DNA from: Rotaria sordida
Taxonomy: Eukaryota > Rotifera > Eurotatoria > Philodinida > Philodinidae
Direction: 5' to 3'
DNA: 64,000 bases
NCBI GenBank assembly: GCA_905250125.1
Contig: CAJNOL010000005.1
Span: 232,188-296,187 of the forward strand
How positions within the stretch are numbered: the first letter of the stretch is position 1; every line of letters starts with the position of its first letter. Below are positions 45,801 through 58,274 of this stretch, piece by piece. The position numbers were made by a program, and so were the translations under genes. Below the pieces are notes generated by a model. The model was not told where the DNA came from and ran no database searches. It saw only the letters and a program-made list of their open reading frames with translations.

Positions 45801-48800
45801 GAATCCAATTCAGATCTTTTCTTTTTATTAGATTGTAACACATACATTTATATTTATACTGCTTACCAAAATGATCGCTTTGACTAAAAATTTTCTCTTT
45901 TTTGTTTTTTCATTTCACTGTACTTTTAGTAAAATATCTAATTGTATGAATTTATCTCTAGTCGAATCCCAATTTTGTTTAGTGAAAAACTAGAGTTTCA
46001 ATTTTGTTCCTAACACGTATATGAGAGGAGCCAGTTTGATCGGATACTCCAATTCTTTTTCTTTTAATCGCGCAACTTCTAGAGTGTATGAATCTAAGCA
46101 TGGTTGAGGGTATGAATGAAGAGACGGCCCATAGACACATCCTATCCTACATTCATATCCTTACCCATAACGACTCCAATGCCTATACAGAGCATAAGAT
46201 TAGAAGAGGGAAAGAGGAGAATTTTCCCCTTCTGAATTTTCATTTGCGCTCAACCTTTCTTTCAGAAAATTTTTATTGATTGCTATTTAGCGAATTTCTT
46301 GATTTTTGATAGCGTAAATGTGCAAAATAGACAACTTCACTTTGAAGATTTCATGGAAAATCAGCTGTTTTTAATAAAAAGATTGTTTTTATTACAGTCG
46401 TCAAAGAGAAGACTTTCTTTGATTTATGGATGTGTTCTCCTTGACCGTCTTCCTCCTCCTGAATAACGTCAAACGATATCTCTGTGCCCACACACTCACA
46501 TCCTGATTGTTAAGTCTTTTTCCTGCATAATTCATGTAGTCAATAAACATGAAAGTATATTTTACCTAAACATTTTATGAAAACATTTGATTATTTTGAC
46601 TTCGAAGATATATAATCGATGCAATATTATCAATGTTACAACTGGTAAGAAAACCATATGTTTATGAAATATTATAGAAGCTGTACTATTAGAAAAAAAA
46701 GAATTGGAGAATCCAGTCACACTGACTACCTCGCATATATATATAGAGAGAAAAATTTAACATATATTTTTATAGTCAATGAATGCAGCTGCAAATATAT
46801 TTGTTGGTATGAGTGAAGCACCATTGCTTATTATGCCATTAGTACCGAAAATGACAACATCTGAACTTCATGCTGTATTAGTCGGCGGTTTCGCAACAAT
46901 GGCAGGTTTGAAATTAACATTCATATTTCTCTTCTTAGTTTTACTTAATTATATTAGGATCTGTTCTTGCTACATTTATACTTTTTGGTGTTCCGGCAAA
47001 TCATTTAATTGCTGCTAGTGTTATGGCTGCACCAGGTGCACTTGGATTTGCGAAACTTTTATTACCCGAAACACATAAATCAAAAACATCATGGGATACC
47101 GTACAAAATGTGCCACTAAGGTATGTTTTATTTAGCATCCGATACCTCTATATAAATAAAAATCTACTGGGAAAAAATCTGTTCTATTATTCAATCGGTT
47201 TTTATTTTCCAAATCTATTGATTTTTGCAGCGGGTAAATGTGGGTGTGGATAGGGTGTGGCGCTACAAACTCATGATTTTGTGGGCGTTTGCATGAGTGT
47301 GATTCATCTCTTCACATACTTGTACGTCTTCGTTGTATGTCTGATCATATGTTGTTTTTCTATCATAATTACATTTTTTCCGACAATATTAAACATTGCT
47401 GATATGTTCAAAAATATTTCACTAAATCTAGGTGTTTCTTGTATGAAAAAATATTTTTTGATGATTTATATCTTTGTTTTCATTAACTTTTTTGTCCAAC
47501 AACTTGTCATTATACTATCTTTATGAAAAAAAAAATGAAGTATATAACTGAAACTAGAATGATACACTATAATAAGATTATAGAACTTAGTGGATTAAAA
47601 AAACAGAAACATCAGTCGATCTGGTTTGCCCGTCAAGGATCTGCAGGTCAGACCGGAAAAAAGTGACCTATTTACAACTCTGGTTCATAAGCATCTTCAT
47701 TGTTTGAAATAATACTATATAAAACTGCGTCGTTGTTACTATGGTGGTCGTTACTTGGAAGATATGGGAGTCGCAAATGTAAAAAATGACTGAAAGTTTC
47801 CCCTGCAATACCCTATACTTCATTTTTTTCAGGTAGCAAAATACTGGATTACCGTTAAAAAATGTGTTTTTTGTGTACTCAAAAAGTGAGTACACTACTA
47901 AAATCGGTCAGTGTGTCCGGCCGTCCGTCCGTTTATCCGATAACTTTCGAAAGGGGAGTCCGATCGCGATGAAATTTTCTACACAGTTCAGTCTTAACAA
48001 TATCTCGGTCGAGTTCGAAGATGAGAAGGATTGGCCGAGCCCTTCCTGAGTTATTGCAAAAATACTCATTTTTCCCTGCACCTTCCCTATGGAAAGATCG
48101 ACCCATCCCCACTTTCGTAGAAGACTTTTCCTATCTTAGTCAACTAAAACCCCAACTATTATATACCATTTGATAGAGAATTTCACGAGCTACAAAATGG
48201 TATATAAAACATAAAGAAACAAGAAGGTTGACTCATCTATCACAAAGATAATTAAAGAGAACTAGGTTAGATTTTTGTCCACGATCTAATTGATCCACAA
48301 ATAGAGCTCTATCTTCCGATCACAGTGATGATACTTCGAGGTTTTCTGAGATGGAGAACTCGAATCTGTATTCCACTTCCATCGAAATACTATTGGTTGA
48401 GCAGTGACCAATAGAAATCAAGTTATAGGAAAAACGACTTTCTTAGGGTAAATCAAGGGGAAGAGTTCAGATTTGAGCTGTATTGGGTCCCAAGTCCTAT
48501 TGGTTTGGCAATACTCAATAGAAATCAACAGTTTAGATGGTAGGTTCCCCAGTATAATTTTGATGTCCACACGTTCTAGAACGACTCATCTGTCTCATTC
48601 ACTTTTTGAAGTACACATAACTCTCGGATTTAAATCCGAAGTTTCCGCATTTATTTTTACAATGGTACTAATTTTTTAAAGAATGCCAAATTTCGTATGA
48701 ACAATATTTTGAAGAAAAAAAAAACGTACCCCAATTTGACTAAAATACTCATAAAAAAAATTGTTCAATATACTACTTTCTAGAGAGTTGTTTCTTTTTT

Positions 48801-50773
48801 ATTGATAGATATATGCATAGTTCTTCAGATGATCGAAATGAATTTTCTAATCAATCCTCAATGCTAGAAAAACTCTAAGTTTTCGAGAAAAACATGTCAA
48901 AGATTTCCAGACTTTTGAATATTCGATAATTCGAAAAATATAAAGAAAGTAAAAATTAATAAAACCATTTCTCCTCATGCGAAGTTGTGAGAAGTTCTCT
49001 TTCAAATGAAAATAGTCCGAGCACTGCAGCTTGAAATATATTCATAAACAATTGGCCCTTGATTTGTGTCTTAGTCGCTGAAAATCTCCTGAATAGGGCG
49101 TTTGAATCTATTTTCTTTATTAATGTATTTTCATGAGCCGAACATCTATGCAAAGTAGTATCAATAACTCATGTAATCTGTTGAAGTTAGATTTTCGAGT
49201 GAGGAAAGGACCTTCACTTTTGGACTACTTCTAATTCTCCACAAGGATACAATCGATCAGAATCAAATTTTTACTACAGCTAGACTGTCGAACATGATGG
49301 GACCTATGTTTGGGGAAAAAATTTTAAAAATAGGTCTTCAGAGGTTTTTGAAGAATCTTGAAAAAAGCATCAGATCTGCTTTCTACTCTCGTCTTACTTT
49401 GCGTTTTCGAGGTGAAATTTTGTTTTTGGAGATCTAGTGCAACATCTCAGAAATGTTCTTAAGCTTTTGGAAAAATACGGGAAGCACGAACTCAAAAACT
49501 ATTTTTTCAACCAGTGCTTATCATATTTTTCTAATTTAAAAGCCGAGAGATGTATACTTTTGAGACTTTGACTCAGATATCTCTAGAAAAAATTTAAACT
49601 CGGTCTCATAAAGTAAGGCCGGGATCGTAAGCATCATCATTTTCGATAATCTAGCTATTGTAAAGATTTGAGTCCGATTAGTCGTACTCTCGTGGAGAAT
49701 CAGAAGTAGTTCAAAAGAGGAGAGGTATCCTTAAAGAATCTGCTTGTTTATGAAGATATACAGATTCTAGTACTTTTTAATTTGAAATCTTGAAATTAAA
49801 TTCAATTAAAATTATTCATTATTTGTATTTTTTTTACTTTTTTTTGTTAAACTAGTGATCAACATAATGCAATTGATGCTTTAATGACTGGAGCTGGAAA
49901 TGCATTAAAAATTTGTGGTTATCTAATTGCAAATTTAATAGCATTTATTAGTGTTCTCAATTTTCTTGATGTATCAATATCATGGTTATTTAATCTTGTA
50001 CATCATCCTGAAGTTAATTTTCAATATATACTTGGCTTAGTCTTTTATCCATTTGCACTTATAACTGGTATATCATTACGTGATTGTCTTATTGGATCAA
50101 AATTAATCGGTATTAAAGTCAGCTTAAATGAAGTAACAATTTATATGTATAATTTTTTCAATATAGAAAGAATTTATTTTTCTATTTGATAGTTTATTGC
50201 TTATCAAGAACTTGGTAAAATTCGTAAGTTACGTAATGAACTTATAGCAAATGATACATTTTCATTGTATTTAAATGGTACATTAACATTACCAAATGAT
50301 ATTCAAATGTTATGGGATGTAAATATTTCATATATATACATATATATGAATATGTTGTAAAATAGAAAAATAAAGATTTTTTTATCATTTTAGGAAAGCT
50401 CAGTAATTATTTTAACTTATGCTTTATGTGGTAAGTCTTTTTTTATAATAGGTTTTTTTTTGTTTTCTTCGTTTATTATTTGAAATTATTGATAGGATTT
50501 GCTAATTTTGGTTCAATGGGTATTGCATTAGCAACACTTGGTGTATTTGCACCTACACGAAAACGTGCTTTACTTAAAATTGCACCACGTGCATTGATCG
50601 GTGGTAATATGGTCTCATTGATGACTGCATCAATTGCTGGTATAGATATGAAGATTGAATGAATTTTTTTTCAAAATTTTTTAATTTTTCGTTTCTTTTT
50701 TTTTTCAGGTCTACTTTATGATCCTCGAAATGCACAAGTAGTAACAAATCTTACGAATGCTACAATGATATGA
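42830..50773 (+). CDS. SLC28A3: Concentrative nucleoside transporter, SLC28 (CNT) family
   Basis: Seventeen exons total 2028 nt, giving 675 residues (human CNT3: 691). Exon 1 encodes only MTK. An acidic cytosolic N-terminus ([12 protein letters not shown]) precedes the transport core. The core includes [11 protein letters not shown], the nucleoside-binding [51 protein letters not shown] and [20 protein letters not shown], all hallmarks of CNTs. These carriers import nucleosides with Na+ or H+ across the plasma membrane; which subtype cannot be told. Exon 7 (44975-44994) is only 20 nt (GSKYPHR), chosen because it restores the family alignment. Long introns at 43269-44385, 45525-46775 and 47121-49855 hold repeats. 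Confidence 0.92.
43298..44347. repeat. Foldback element (~1.05 kb) in SLC28 intron 3
   Basis: Left end near TTTCAAAAAGCAATGAGTCT; the right end inverted is TTTCAGAAAGCAATAGGTCT. Next inward, GAATAACTTTTGATAGGAAC matches on both arms exactly. It occupies almost the whole intron. The inner frames 43719-43958 and 43765-44001 are opposite-strand shadows of the repeat. Confidence 0.75.
45525..46775. other. SLC28 intron 10, with weak inverted repeat
   Basis: A 1.25-kb intron. Segments near 45605-45640 (AGAATTCGACTAGAGATAAA) and 45945-45980 (inverse TTTATCTCTAGTCGAATCCC) form a diverged inverted repeat. The frame at 46088-46279 is unsupported. Confidence 0.45.
47121..49855. other. SLC28 intron 12, 2.7 kb, repeat-derived
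   Basis: Contains a CCGTCCGTCCG-bearing repeat (about 47885-48130) and a segment shared with 33750-33820 (48660-48725). It also contains two related direct segments (about 47680-47710 and 49625-49655, both with CATAAGCATCTTCATT-like text). No exon is required, since the flanking exons join as [16 protein letters not shown]. Confidence 0.55.
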
Positions 50774-53734
50774 CATAAATTTTAAAAGAATTTTCTCATT
50801 ATTGATAGTTTTTCTTGTAAACAAACACGTTAATCAAATAAATTTTTTGTGCTTTGAAATATGAGATTTTTATTTTATTATTATGCAAAACCAAAAAAAA
50901 TTTCTCAATAAATGAAATAATTCTTCTTCTGACATTTAAAATTATAAATAATTCGTTTATAAGATAACATTAAATATGTCTGCGTCTTTCGAATAAAATA
51001 TTAATTGATCGGACAAACTCGTTTGTTTCATTCCATTTCATATTGAGTTTTCATAAGACAAAAATAAAAGACATATGAACACAATGGAAATCCTTGTTAA
51101 TTAATCCATACATATTAAAACAACTAAGGAGAGGACATTCGCGAGTAGCTCGTTCCGTTCGTATGTATATATTTTATCTATATGTAATGTTAACTATGAT
51201 AAGAAAAAATCTAAGACAGACCTTGTACATTTGTTGCTTGTTTCACAAGTTATAAAGTTTTTTCATTTTGCTATATCATGACGTATGCTAACACTAGAAT
51301 TTATTTCTTGCAAGGAAATATTCCCAAATGATCGGCTCCGTTTGCTTACATATTTTGCTCATATGTAATCGAGACCGAAATGAATGAGAAAATATCGATT
51401 CGGATTCACTTCATACCAAAAACCAAAGACAATTCCTTCATTGTCATAAGTAAAAATGTATCTACGTCTCACATAAAATTTCACTTAGATTTTCCTGTGC
51501 CTATAGACTAAACCTATCAATTTACAGAAATTCACAAGGAAGAACTACAGTACAAAATAGAACTTGGATACTACATAAAGAAATGTTTTTCTTTATTAGT
51601 GATCGGTCAATATAGTAGTTTCTAAATTTGCATAACTAATGCTAATATAATTTGAAGTCATTTGTCATCTCAATCAGTGAATCAGGATATATAGAAGAGT
51701 AATAAATTATCAAATCTTCATTTATTTATAACTGTACTGTTGATCGTGTAATCGAAGCAACAAACATCCACCGTACCAATAATAGAATTCTATTCATACG
51801 TCAACTACAAGGATGCAAAACATCAACAATATAAGTAATAGTTAAACTAGTAGACTTTTCATGCACGGAAATCGATAAAGTTTGCAAAAGTACAAGATAG
51901 AGAGAATATGAATTGTTTACTGAAGCGAATTTTATTGCTCGTGTTTAAGAGTTAACGAAAAGATTGTTATTGAATCGAATAAAGGGAATTATATTCGACT
52001 CGATTCGATTCGATTTTGATCTCTGATATTCAAGAGATATATTACAATCGTGTTACCTCCAAAGGATTCTTGCTCATGTTTAGATTTGGCCAAGACAGCA
52101 AATTTTTAGTAATCTACGATGCATAACTATCCGCACAAATATCAAAACCTGCTGTACTTAAATGAAAAATGCTCGAAGCCGAATTTTTTCACTCAAGAAT
52201 AAAGCAAATTATATACTTTATTGTCATATATTGGCTATGTATGTGTTTTAATGCTTTCACATGAGATATACATTTTGAGTTGCTATGTTAGCTATGATTA
52301 GAAAAAGCTTAAGTTAAATGGATGTAATCGTTTCGAGTTATTCAAGGATCTAATTACGTCGATATTAGCGTCAAGTGAAATTTTGTAAGTAATTGTTGTT
52401 CTGCCATTTATGAAATCAATACAATGTATTTGTCTAATATTTAATACATAGTCTTGTAAGATTCAAAAGTTACATATTTTCGACTTCTTAAAAAAGTTTG
52501 TGTTATTATAAGTGTTTAAAACTTCCGTCAAAAACCGTGGAATCTATTGGTTTTGGTTTTAATGCTGATTGATAGCTACTCTAGATACGCAGAAAAATAC
52601 AAAAAAATTGATTTTTCGAAAATTTAAATTTCACAGTCTTCTTTTTTCAAGTTTGAACTCTCTATCTTCTCTTTTTCAGTGAACATAATTCAAATTAAAA
52701 TAAGAAAATATTTACCTTAGTAATGAATCATTTTTAGTAGCTTTAAAAAATATTAAAATTTAATTCCTTAGCCTAGATCTTCAATTTTATTGTGAATATG
52801 CACTTCAAACTATATACTTGGGGGAAAAGTTAGACTTTCAGTGCTTTCGGTTCGAACACAGCAGGTCTCAACATTTGTGTGAATACGTACGCCTCATAGG
52901 TTAGATTCCTCTTGCCAAAGTCTAATTTTCGAAAAAAAAAATGTATTTGAGAATTTATACCTGAAACGTGCTATACACGAATGCTACAATAAGACTATCT
53001 CATGCATAAAGTTTCATCAGTTTTGGATGTCGCATCGCCAAGATATGGATTTCTCAATATATTCCTATATTACTCCGTACTAAAAGAAAAATGTAGATAT
53101 ATTGAAAAATCAATATCTTTGACAATTCGATATCCAAAACTGATGAAACTTTATACATGAGATATTCTAATCGTGACATTCATATGTACAAAGTTTCAGA
53201 TCGAAATGTCTACACATGATTTTTTTCGAAAATTGAACTCTGGCAAGAGGAGTCTACCAAAAAATTTGTTATCTTGAATAAATCTAAACATGAACAGGAA
53301 ACTTTCGAAGACTACACTATTTTAGTAATTTCCTTCAAATGGAGACAAACGGAGAAGATATGTTTCTTCATAAAAAAAAAAAGAACATATTCATTAAACA
53401 TAGTTATTGACAATGAAGATACTTCGTTAGTAATTCTTCGACTTATTTAATATGTATTTCTATTTGAGTTTTTTCCAAAATAGAATTGTTTCTTATATTC
53501 ATCTTTTCAGTCATTTGTCATTTAGTTTTATCTTAACTAGAAGCTGTTCTAGATGGTAAACTTAGACATATCTGTTTTTCGTTTAATAGTTTGATTTCAT
53601 TATTCAATATTAATGTTTATAGTCTGTTCACATACTTGTCAAATTTATTTCAAGTCGAATTAAGATTAACATGAGAAGGCAAAGAGATATTAAAGAACAA
53701 ACACACGCATGCATCCATACAATGCTTAAGCGAC
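50774..53734. other. Intergenic region between convergent SLC28 and STEAP genes
   Basis: About 3 kb. Holds the foldback at 52897-53260 and two distantly similar segments (about 51185-51220 and 52275-52310, ATGTTA(A/G)CTATGAT(A/T)AGAAAAA). No gene seen. Confidence 0.5.
52897..53260. repeat. Foldback element (~365 bp)
   Basis: Left end TAGGTTAGATTCCTCTTGCC; the inverted right end is TTGGTAGACTCCTCTTGCCA. The arms of about 160 bp stay paired through AGTTTCATCAGTTTTGGAT, which matches in both arms. The short loop is centred near 53080. Confidence 0.8.
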
Positions 53735-55069
53735 TTATTTTGGTAGTCCTCCTCGACGAATTCGAAGAATTCGTCTATAAAAGCAAGGTAACCAAAATAA
53801 AAATCTCATCAAAATCGTTATGACAGGAAAAAATACACAAAGAAATCCAACTGATTTAAGTGATTGTATTATTCCCGTTTCAATCCAACGAGGTGCAGCC
53901 ATCGCAAATACATGTCCAATAGCACATAATAATGTAAATGTACCTAATCTTGATTGAACAAATCTCCATTCTCGCCAATTTAATAAATTAGCAAGTGCTG
54001 GAATACTTGCTAATGCTAATAAAGACATTGAAAGTAATGTTAAAATACCCATTAATGATGCTAATTCACCTTTCCAAGTCATGACATTACTTTGAACAAT
54101 TATTTTTGTTTGATTTTTATTAGGTGGTAATGTAATTATAGTAGGATGAAACCATGTTGTATAATAAGCAGATGACATAAGAACTAAAGTAATAAGAACA
54201 TGAAATAATGCAATAGCATATGTTAATAAACCAAGTTGTTTTCGACAAAGTAACCATGTATCAAGCCATCTAGGGAATCGTCGTTCTTTAGTTTTATATG
54301 CTAATTGAAACATACATGCTAAATTTGATGGCATATAAACAAGAGCTAACAGTGTTATAGCACTTGTACATAAAATTTTATTTGTCATATGTAAAAATAA
54401 TTGATGCCATGATGTTGTTTTTGTACTTATAAATTTCATATAAACCGTATAACTTAACCAAATACATAAAACAATTAAAGTTATAATTATTGGTTTTCTC
54501 CAAAGAGGAAATAAAGAACGTGTATAATTTTCTAAATGTCGAGCAGTTCGAAGTGAACCACCATTATATGAATCAAAATTCATTTCTCGAGCAAGCATTA
54601 TTACTTTATCTCTTGCAAATCCATGATTACTAGCAACAGGAACACTTCGTGGTTCACCTGCTGTTGTGCTTTCCATAACGAATGATGATATTGTATTAAA
54701 TGCTTTAACAACATATGCATTCGGTATAGCTATTTGAAGACGTTCAGCATTTGATAATCCATCTTCACGTGATCTATTATCTAATTGATTTGATATATCA
54801 ATTAAAATTTTTTCATCAAATAATGTTGGATGATGTTCCAATGGTGAAATAAGAGTATTAGTATAATGTTCAGCATGAGTTGCAACAAATATAATAGATG
54901 AACGAATAACACAATCAATAATTGAAGTTATTTCAAATTCGACATGATATCGAATATCTGGATTTCGACTTCCGATTAAAACAGTAAAACCTGAAAGAGT
55001 TAAACGATGGGCAATAGCAAGACCCATATTTCCACAGCCGATTATTCCAACGCATTGATCGTGATTCAT
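53735..55069 (-). CDS. STEAP-family metalloreductase, intronless
   Basis: One uninterrupted frame of 444 residues from MNHDQCVGIIGCGNMG; an upstream in-frame ATG would add 20 unlikely residues. Residues about 7-190 are an F420H2:NADP+-oxidoreductase-like domain with the dinucleotide motif GIIGCGNMG, the STEAP SRNP motif and VVKAFNTIS. Six membrane helices follow. The flavin/heme-contacting segment RFPRWLDTWLLCRKQLGLL and the two heme histidines (ALFHVLITL, AIGHVFAMA) are all present, as is PALANLLNWREWRFVQSRLG. STEAP2-4 enzymes use NADPH, FAD and heme to reduce Fe(III) and Cu(II) at endosomal and plasma membranes. Which paralogue it corresponds to is undecided. Lack of introns contrasts with every neighbour except GPKOW and may indicate origin by retroposition. 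Confidence 0.93.
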   Translation of the reverse strand: MNHDQCVGIIGCGNMGLAIAHRLTLSGFTVLIGSRNPDIRYHVEFEITSIIDCVIRSSIIFVATHAEHYTNTLISPLEHHPTLFDEKILIDISNQLDNRSREDGLSNAERLQIAIPNAYVVKAFNTISSFVMESTTAGEPRSVPVASNHGFARDKVIMLAREMNFDSYNGGSLRTARHLENYTRSLFPLWRKPIIITLIVLCIWLSYTVYMKFISTKTTSWHQLFLHMTNKILCTSAITLLALVYMPSNLACMFQLAYKTKERRFPRWLDTWLLCRKQLGLLTYAIALFHVLITLVLMSSAYYTTWFHPTIITLPPNKNQTKIIVQSNVMTWKGELASLMGILTLLSMSLLALASIPALANLLNWREWRFVQSRLGTFTLLCAIGHVFAMAAPRWIETGIIQSLKSVGFLCVFFPVITILMRFLFWLPCFYRRILRIRRGGLPK

Positions 55070-55399
55070 TTTCACAAGAAAATATGAGTGCAAGTGATGT
55101 TTTTTGTCCTTCGTGCCTGTACAGCACACTACTAATACACAGATCTGTCAGTAGCTACTCAAGAGAAAATGATAAGGCCAAAAAAAAACAAGGAGAAAGA
55201 ACTGAATATTTCGGTATTACCAAAAAAAAAACAGAAAGAAAAAGAAAGCAAAACATATTCATAGCAATAGGCAAAAAGAAAAGATAAGCGAAGGAAGCTT
55301 ATTTAGACAAAAAAAAAGATAGGAAATCATACCCAAATAATGCATTGGTTGACATATAACATGGCAGCAATGCAAAAATCAATAGATATAACTACGTAT

Positions 55400-56400
55400 A
55401 TAACATACGATGCAAAAGTAATGATACAAAATGTTGATCCATATTTCTCTTCGATAGAAAAGGACTGAAGCAAAATTTTTTTTACCAAAAGATAGAGCTT
55501 CTTCTGCTCTTCCAGATTGCATATAATTAATGGTTTCTACCATGTCTATAAATGAAACAACATGACAAAAAATAACTATACTTTCGAAAACATCTTACAT
55601 TTTTTGTAAAATTTAGCAAAATGACACAGAATGTTGATTTCGTTGTTTTTTGCATAACTCTTCAACAAAGACGTTTCGAAAAGAAAATTTTATTACCAAT
55701 CAATAGGAAATTTTCTCCTCTTTCGGATAGTATGTAATTTGTTTTTTTTTTCACTCGTATTTCTCAATGCAATGAAACAAGAAAGCGAGAGAAACACTCG
55801 TGTGTTAATTCTGTAATTTTTGTATGAACATGTCAAAACACTATAGTAGACGACGATAATTTGGTGCATTTTATACTGATTAAAAACCCCTTGTAAGACA
55901 GCAGTTACTCACATGTTTACGAACTTTTTGAAGCTATCTTGTGGATCGGAGTTAACAATGATTAACTACCATCTGGAAGATTTCTTTGATAAGTTCATGA
56001 AAAAACTCCCAATTCATTGTGAGTGTTTTCCTATTTTTCTTGTTTCATTTCATTGAGGAATCCGTGTGAAAAACAAATTTCGTACCATTCGCGAAAGAGA
56101 AGAAAATTTCCTATTGATTGGTAATAAAATTTTCTTTTCGAAACGTATTTATTGAAGAAATGCAAAGGTCGACATTTTCTGCTACCTTTTTATAAAAAAA
56201 GTCCAAAGTGTTTTCGAACGTATACTTCTTTTTTGTCATATTGTTTCATTTATAGACATGGTAGAAACAATTAATTATATACAATCTGGAAGAGCAGAAG
56301 AAGCTCTATCTTTTGGTTAAAAAAGTTTTGTTTCAGTCCTCTTCTATCGAAGAGAAATATAGATCAACATTTTGTACCATTACTTTTGTATTGTATGTTA
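55400..56400. repeat. Large foldback element (~1.0 kb) upstream of the STEAP gene
   Basis: The outer arms pair from TAACATACGATGCAAAAGTA to its inverse at 56381-56400. They continue through ATAGAGCTTCTTCTGCTCTT, found inverted and unchanged near 56300. Inner arms pair again around ACCAATCAATAGGAAATTTT (about 55700 and 56115) without mismatches. The high identity suggests recent insertion or correction between arms. No transposase. Confidence 0.85.
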
Positions 56401-58274
56401 TTTATAATGAATTTATATATGGTGCACATATTATTATTGAAAATATATAGGATGTTTCTCAAAATTTAACTGCCGCAAAAAAAATAATTTGAATATTTCC
56501 ATTATATTTTAACTGATTTCAGTTAATTATTTTTTTTTCTGATGATAAAAGAGAGATCTAAGTTTTTTGTTCTTATGAAAGAAATTCAAAAGAAATTTTC
56601 AAACCTATGAATCTGGACTGCAACACAAAAATTGGATTTTTTTCTTGATCTACAAATATATTTATGAGGAAGAGTCGTCGCAAATAATTAAAGATTTTTG
56701 AGTCCATACCTTTTCCAGTACCAGGAGATGCTGTGGTTTAACTGAGTTATCGATTTTCTAGTGAATTTACTTACATAAGGTACACGGAACAAAAATTAGA
56801 TTTCAATCGAAGATAATTTGAAATCAATCAGAAAGTCTGAAAGAGTAAAAAAAACCTAAAGTCCAGAAAAATTTAAAAGAATCATTTCGAATCTGCTCTC
56901 TTCGATAGAATCCCGAATTTTTAATAAAATTTTATTATCGAATTCTGGTTTCAAACTTAACTCACACAAAATTCTTACTTAGACTAACGTGTGTAGAAAA
57001 TTTTCAGAATATATACTTGTGAACTTCTCTTACGCGAATAAAATCTTGAATCTTTCTTCTATCTTTGTAATATTTAATATGCTAAAAGAGTAGTACATTC
57101 TATTCCAAATCTTGATGTAACTGTTGTTGTCATCAAGTTTTTCAATTATAGATTTTTGTAGTAAACTCCTCGTCCTGACAGAATCACTCGAGACTGCTAA
57201 AATCGACGGTTACAGAGTATACAGTGATTATGATCTCAGACATCGACGACAAATGAAAATAATATCTAGAAATTATCCTTAATCATAAGTGTTTGACGTC
57301 TGGAGAAACATTTTTATACGTAAACGACATATAACTAAGACTAATTTAATAGCATTTACGAAACTTTGTTCTAAAAACTGGAATTGTGTGGACACAATAG
57401 AAGTCCTAAGACTTCTAATATGATGGCGGGGATCTTCTATTACGAAGAATGGTTTAGTTAAACGTGATCCAATGATTCCCAATTAATAAAATTAGAAAAT
57501 AGTATTGTGAATTATCATAATACATATTCAGTTTCAATTGAACATTTTAAAAAGAACTCATTGTTGACCATGAGAGTCGGTATTTGCAGTACTATGGATT
57601 TTATCGATATGTCAGGAACCATGTTCGGATATGTGACTACATATAATAGTGATAATTCAATGACAGCTAATCAGACTAAGACTTCAAATATCACTCTAAT
57701 ACTAACAGATAAGGTGATGGATACATGAAGATTACTATTAGAAGCTCATTACTGGTGCGGTTGGAAATTACATTACATTGTAGATAAATGATTTCGTTAA
57801 TCGATTTACATTCCCAAACAGGTGACATATTCAATACTCTGACACTCAAACGTGCCAGACAATTGCTAATGTTCGAGTAGAATGTGTAATCTGAAGCACA
57901 TGTATAATCAAAGTGGTAAAAAAAACTCGATCAAATAAATAGATTCTCATTGAATAATGAAACTCTTGTGTTAACTATGAGTTGTAATGTATTTTGGCAT
58001 AAATAAATGAAGATAAAAACTAATCTGTCTATGTACTCGTAGCGCGTATATAAAATTATGATCATTACTCACAAAAAAAAATATTCGACTAAACTTTTCA
58101 ATCTACTTTTTTTTGGTACTAAAACCATTAATGATCTTTGTATTCTTAATTTTTGTATTGAATGATTGATATACTTTAAAATATTTTAAATTAACAAAAT
58201 ATGTCTTGAAACTATCTAAAAATTCAACAATTCTGAAATAAACACATACGACAAATTTACTTAGGGCATATCAA

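Noticed and set aside
52850-52875. GGTTCGAAC word recalling a tRNA T-loop
   Set aside because: No acceptor stem, D-arm or anticodon arm can be drawn around it; it lies beside a foldback element.
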